A DNA stretch of 8,430 nucleotides. Origin: an uncultured Roseburia sp. (GTDB lineage: Bacteria; Bacillota; Clostridia; Lachnospirales; Lachnospiraceae). Positions 6,863 to 8,430 of the stretch are shown piece after piece. The stretch spans positions 1 through 8,430 of the forward strand of contig CAMENQ010000087.1 in the NCBI GenBank assembly GCA_945928585.1. The letters run 5' to 3'. How positions within the stretch are numbered: the stretch's first letter is position 1; the number at the start of each line of letters is the position of its first letter. A program made the translations under genes and the position numbers. The notes under the pieces are model-generated. The model did no database searches. It had not been told where the DNA came from and worked only from the letters and a program-made list of their open reading frames with translations.

Positions 6863-8428
6863 TTATTTTAAAATCTCAGCCAAATCCTGTTCAGGTGTTG
6901 TCGTCGGATGAATATCAAAATTCTTAACCAGAAATTCGGCTACATTTGCTGACAGAAATGCAGGCAGTGTAGGCCCAAGATAAATGTTCCTGATTCCAAG
7001 ATGAAGCAGTGTCAGCAGAATACTGACTGCTTTCTGCTCGTACCATGATAATACTAAAGTCAACGGTAAATCATTGACACTGCAATCAAATGCTTCCGCC
7101 AGTGCAAGGGCTACTTTAATTGCACCATAAGCATCATTACACTGCCCCATATCCATAATTCTTGGCAACTCGCCAATTTTTCCCAAATCTAAATCGTTAA
7201 AACGATACTTGCCGCAGGCAAGAGTAAGTATTGCCGTATCTGCCGGTGTCTGTTTTACAAATTCCGTAAAATAATTTCGACCCTTACGGGCTCCATCACA
7301 GCCACCCACAAGGAGTATGTGCTTTAAAGCTCCGGCTTTTACTGCATCAATAACAGTTTCCGCCACAGACAGAACTGCATTATGCCCAAATCCTGTAGTG
7401 ACCGTTTTTCCACCATTGATACCGGTAAATTTATGGTCAGTATCGAAGCCTCCAAGTTCTAACGCCTTTTCAATTACAATGGTAAAATCTTTTTCCTCTC
7501 CGATATGAGTTACCCCCGGATATGACACTACTTCTGTAGTAAATACTCTGTCGGCGTAACTCTCCTTTGGAGGCATCAGGCAGTTTGTTGTAAAGAGGAC
7601 AGCTGCAGGAAGATTATCAAACTCCTTCTGCTGATTCTGCCATGCAGTACCAAAGTTTCCCTTAAGGTGAGAATACTTCTTAAGTTCCGGGTAAGCATGG
7701 GCAGGAAGCATTTCACCATGTGTATAGATGTTAATACCTTTTCCCTCTGTCTGTTTCAATAACAGTTCAAGATCCTTAAGGTCATGTCCGGAAATGACAA
7801 TGAAAGGTCCCTTTTCTACTGTGAGGGACACCTTTGTAGGACTTGGATGTCCATAAGTTTTTGTATTTGCATTATCAAGAAGTGCCATACATTTAAGATT
7901 CACTTCACCGACTTTCATTACCATAGGCAGCAGCTGGTCCATATCCCGGTTTTCTCCCACGGCAGACAGTCCCTCATAGAAGAAATTATTTACTTCCTCG
8001 TCTGAATAACCAAGCACCATTGCATGATAAGCATAAGCTGCTATACCTTTAAGTCCAAACAGGATTAAGGATTTAAGGGAACGGATATCCTCATCATCAG
8101 TCCAAAGTCCGGTCATATCATATTCATCGTTTTTGCCACAAAGAGATGAGGGAATAAGAGCGTCCCGTTTTTGTCTTACTGTCTCGATTTGGGCAAGAAT
8201 TGTTTCTTCATTAAAATTTACATTAGTCAAAGTTGTGAATAAGCCTTCAATCATTGTTTTATGAGTGGATAATGTTGTCTGGCGACCATTGCCAGCTTTG
8301 GCAAGACTAATCAAAGCTCCTGTAAGTTCGTCCTGCAAATTAGCTATATTAGCATTTTTACCACATACACCTACATTACCTGTACAACCGCTGCATCCTG
8401 CGGTCTGCTCACATTGAAAACAAAACAT
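6863..8428 (-). CDS. hcp: Hybrid cluster protein (Hcp, hydroxylamine reductase)
   Basis: Hcp is a cytoplasmic iron-sulfur enzyme carrying an N-terminal Fe-S cluster and a unique Fe-S-O hybrid cluster. It reduces hydroxylamine to ammonia in vitro and is known in enterobacteria as a high-affinity NO reductase and a protein S-nitrosylating enzyme. The 521-residue product starts with the hallmark MFCFQCEQT and has Cys3, Cys6, Cys15 and Cys22 for the first cluster. All seven hybrid-cluster ligands are recognisable: His215 (SGHDLKDLE), Glu239 (YTHGEM), Cys283 (TTNCLMPP), Cys377 (VGGCDGAR, the persulfide position), Cys405 (LACGKYRF), Cys430 (DMGQCNDAY) and Glu464 (SWYEQKAV). Relative to the Desulfovibrio vulgaris protein numbering from memory (244, 268, 312, 406, 434, 459, 494), they are shifted by a constant 29, then 30. 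So about 30 residues are missing between Cys22 and His215. The ATG is two bases from the window edge, so its promoter and ribosome binding site, and any NO-responsive regulatory site, lie outside. It is convergent with the MFS gene, and no partner reductase (Hcr) is visible. Confidence 0.97.
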   Translation of the reverse strand: MFCFQCEQTAGCSGCTGNVGVCGKNANIANLQDELTGALISLAKAGNGRQTTLSTHKTMIEGLFTTLTNVNFNEETILAQIETVRQKRDALIPSSLCGKNDEYDMTGLWTDDEDIRSLKSLILFGLKGIAAYAYHAMVLGYSDEEVNNFFYEGLSAVGENRDMDQLLPMVMKVGEVNLKCMALLDNANTKTYGHPSPTKVSLTVEKGPFIVISGHDLKDLELLLKQTEGKGINIYTHGEMLPAHAYPELKKYSHLKGNFGTAWQNQQKEFDNLPAAVLFTTNCLMPPKESYADRVFTTEVVSYPGVTHIGEEKDFTIVIEKALELGGFDTDHKFTGINGGKTVTTGFGHNAVLSVAETVIDAVKAGALKHILLVGGCDGARKGRNYFTEFVKQTPADTAILTLACGKYRFNDLDLGKIGELPRIMDMGQCNDAYGAIKVALALAEAFDCSVNDLPLTLVLSWYEQKAVSILLTLLHLGIRNIYLGPTLPAFLSANVAEFLVKNFDIHPTTTPEQDLAEILK

Positions 8429-8430
8429 AT

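Overview
The window reads as chromosomal DNA from an anaerobic, low-GC Firmicute, most likely a Clostridia member of the Lachnospiraceae type. The reasons are the heavy use of ATA (Ile) and AGA (Arg) codons in the repair genes, GGAGG-type ribosome binding sites, AT-rich intergenic gaps, the uvrB-uvrA gene order, and an Hcp of the kind found in strict anaerobes. The genus cannot be fixed from the sequence alone.

Layout: bases 2-1546 are the 3' three quarters of uvrB (its 5' end lies outside the window). It is followed after 87 bases by a complete uvrA (1634-4465). Together they encode the damage-recognition half of nucleotide excision repair. A 128-base AT-rich gap with a plausible promoter leads to a small FMN-binding flavin reductase-like protein (4594-5094). 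A strong hairpin (5134-5158) separates it from a two-gene unit: a stand-alone histidine phosphotransfer (HPt) protein (5202-5570) and, 12 bases further on, a 12-helix MFS transporter (5583-6770). A second hairpin (6825-6848) lies between this unit and hcp, the hybrid cluster protein, which runs convergently on the minus strand (8428-6863). Its start codon is almost at the window edge.

How the genes work together: UvrA and UvrB act directly together in DNA repair. The flavin reductase and Hcp may both serve redox or nitrosative-stress chemistry, because the flavin reductase resembles the N-terminal half of high-molecular-weight rubredoxin, an electron donor to NO-reducing flavodiiron proteins. 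They are not in one operon, so this link is inference. The HPt protein and the transporter are probably co-transcribed, but no histidine kinase or response regulator is visible.

I found no RNA genes, CRISPR array, insertion sequence or clearly novel system. All major ORFs belong to recognisable families. The most unusual items are the orphan HPt-transporter pair, the flavin reductase that lacks the rubredoxin tail, and the hairpin whose U-tract faces the wrong way.
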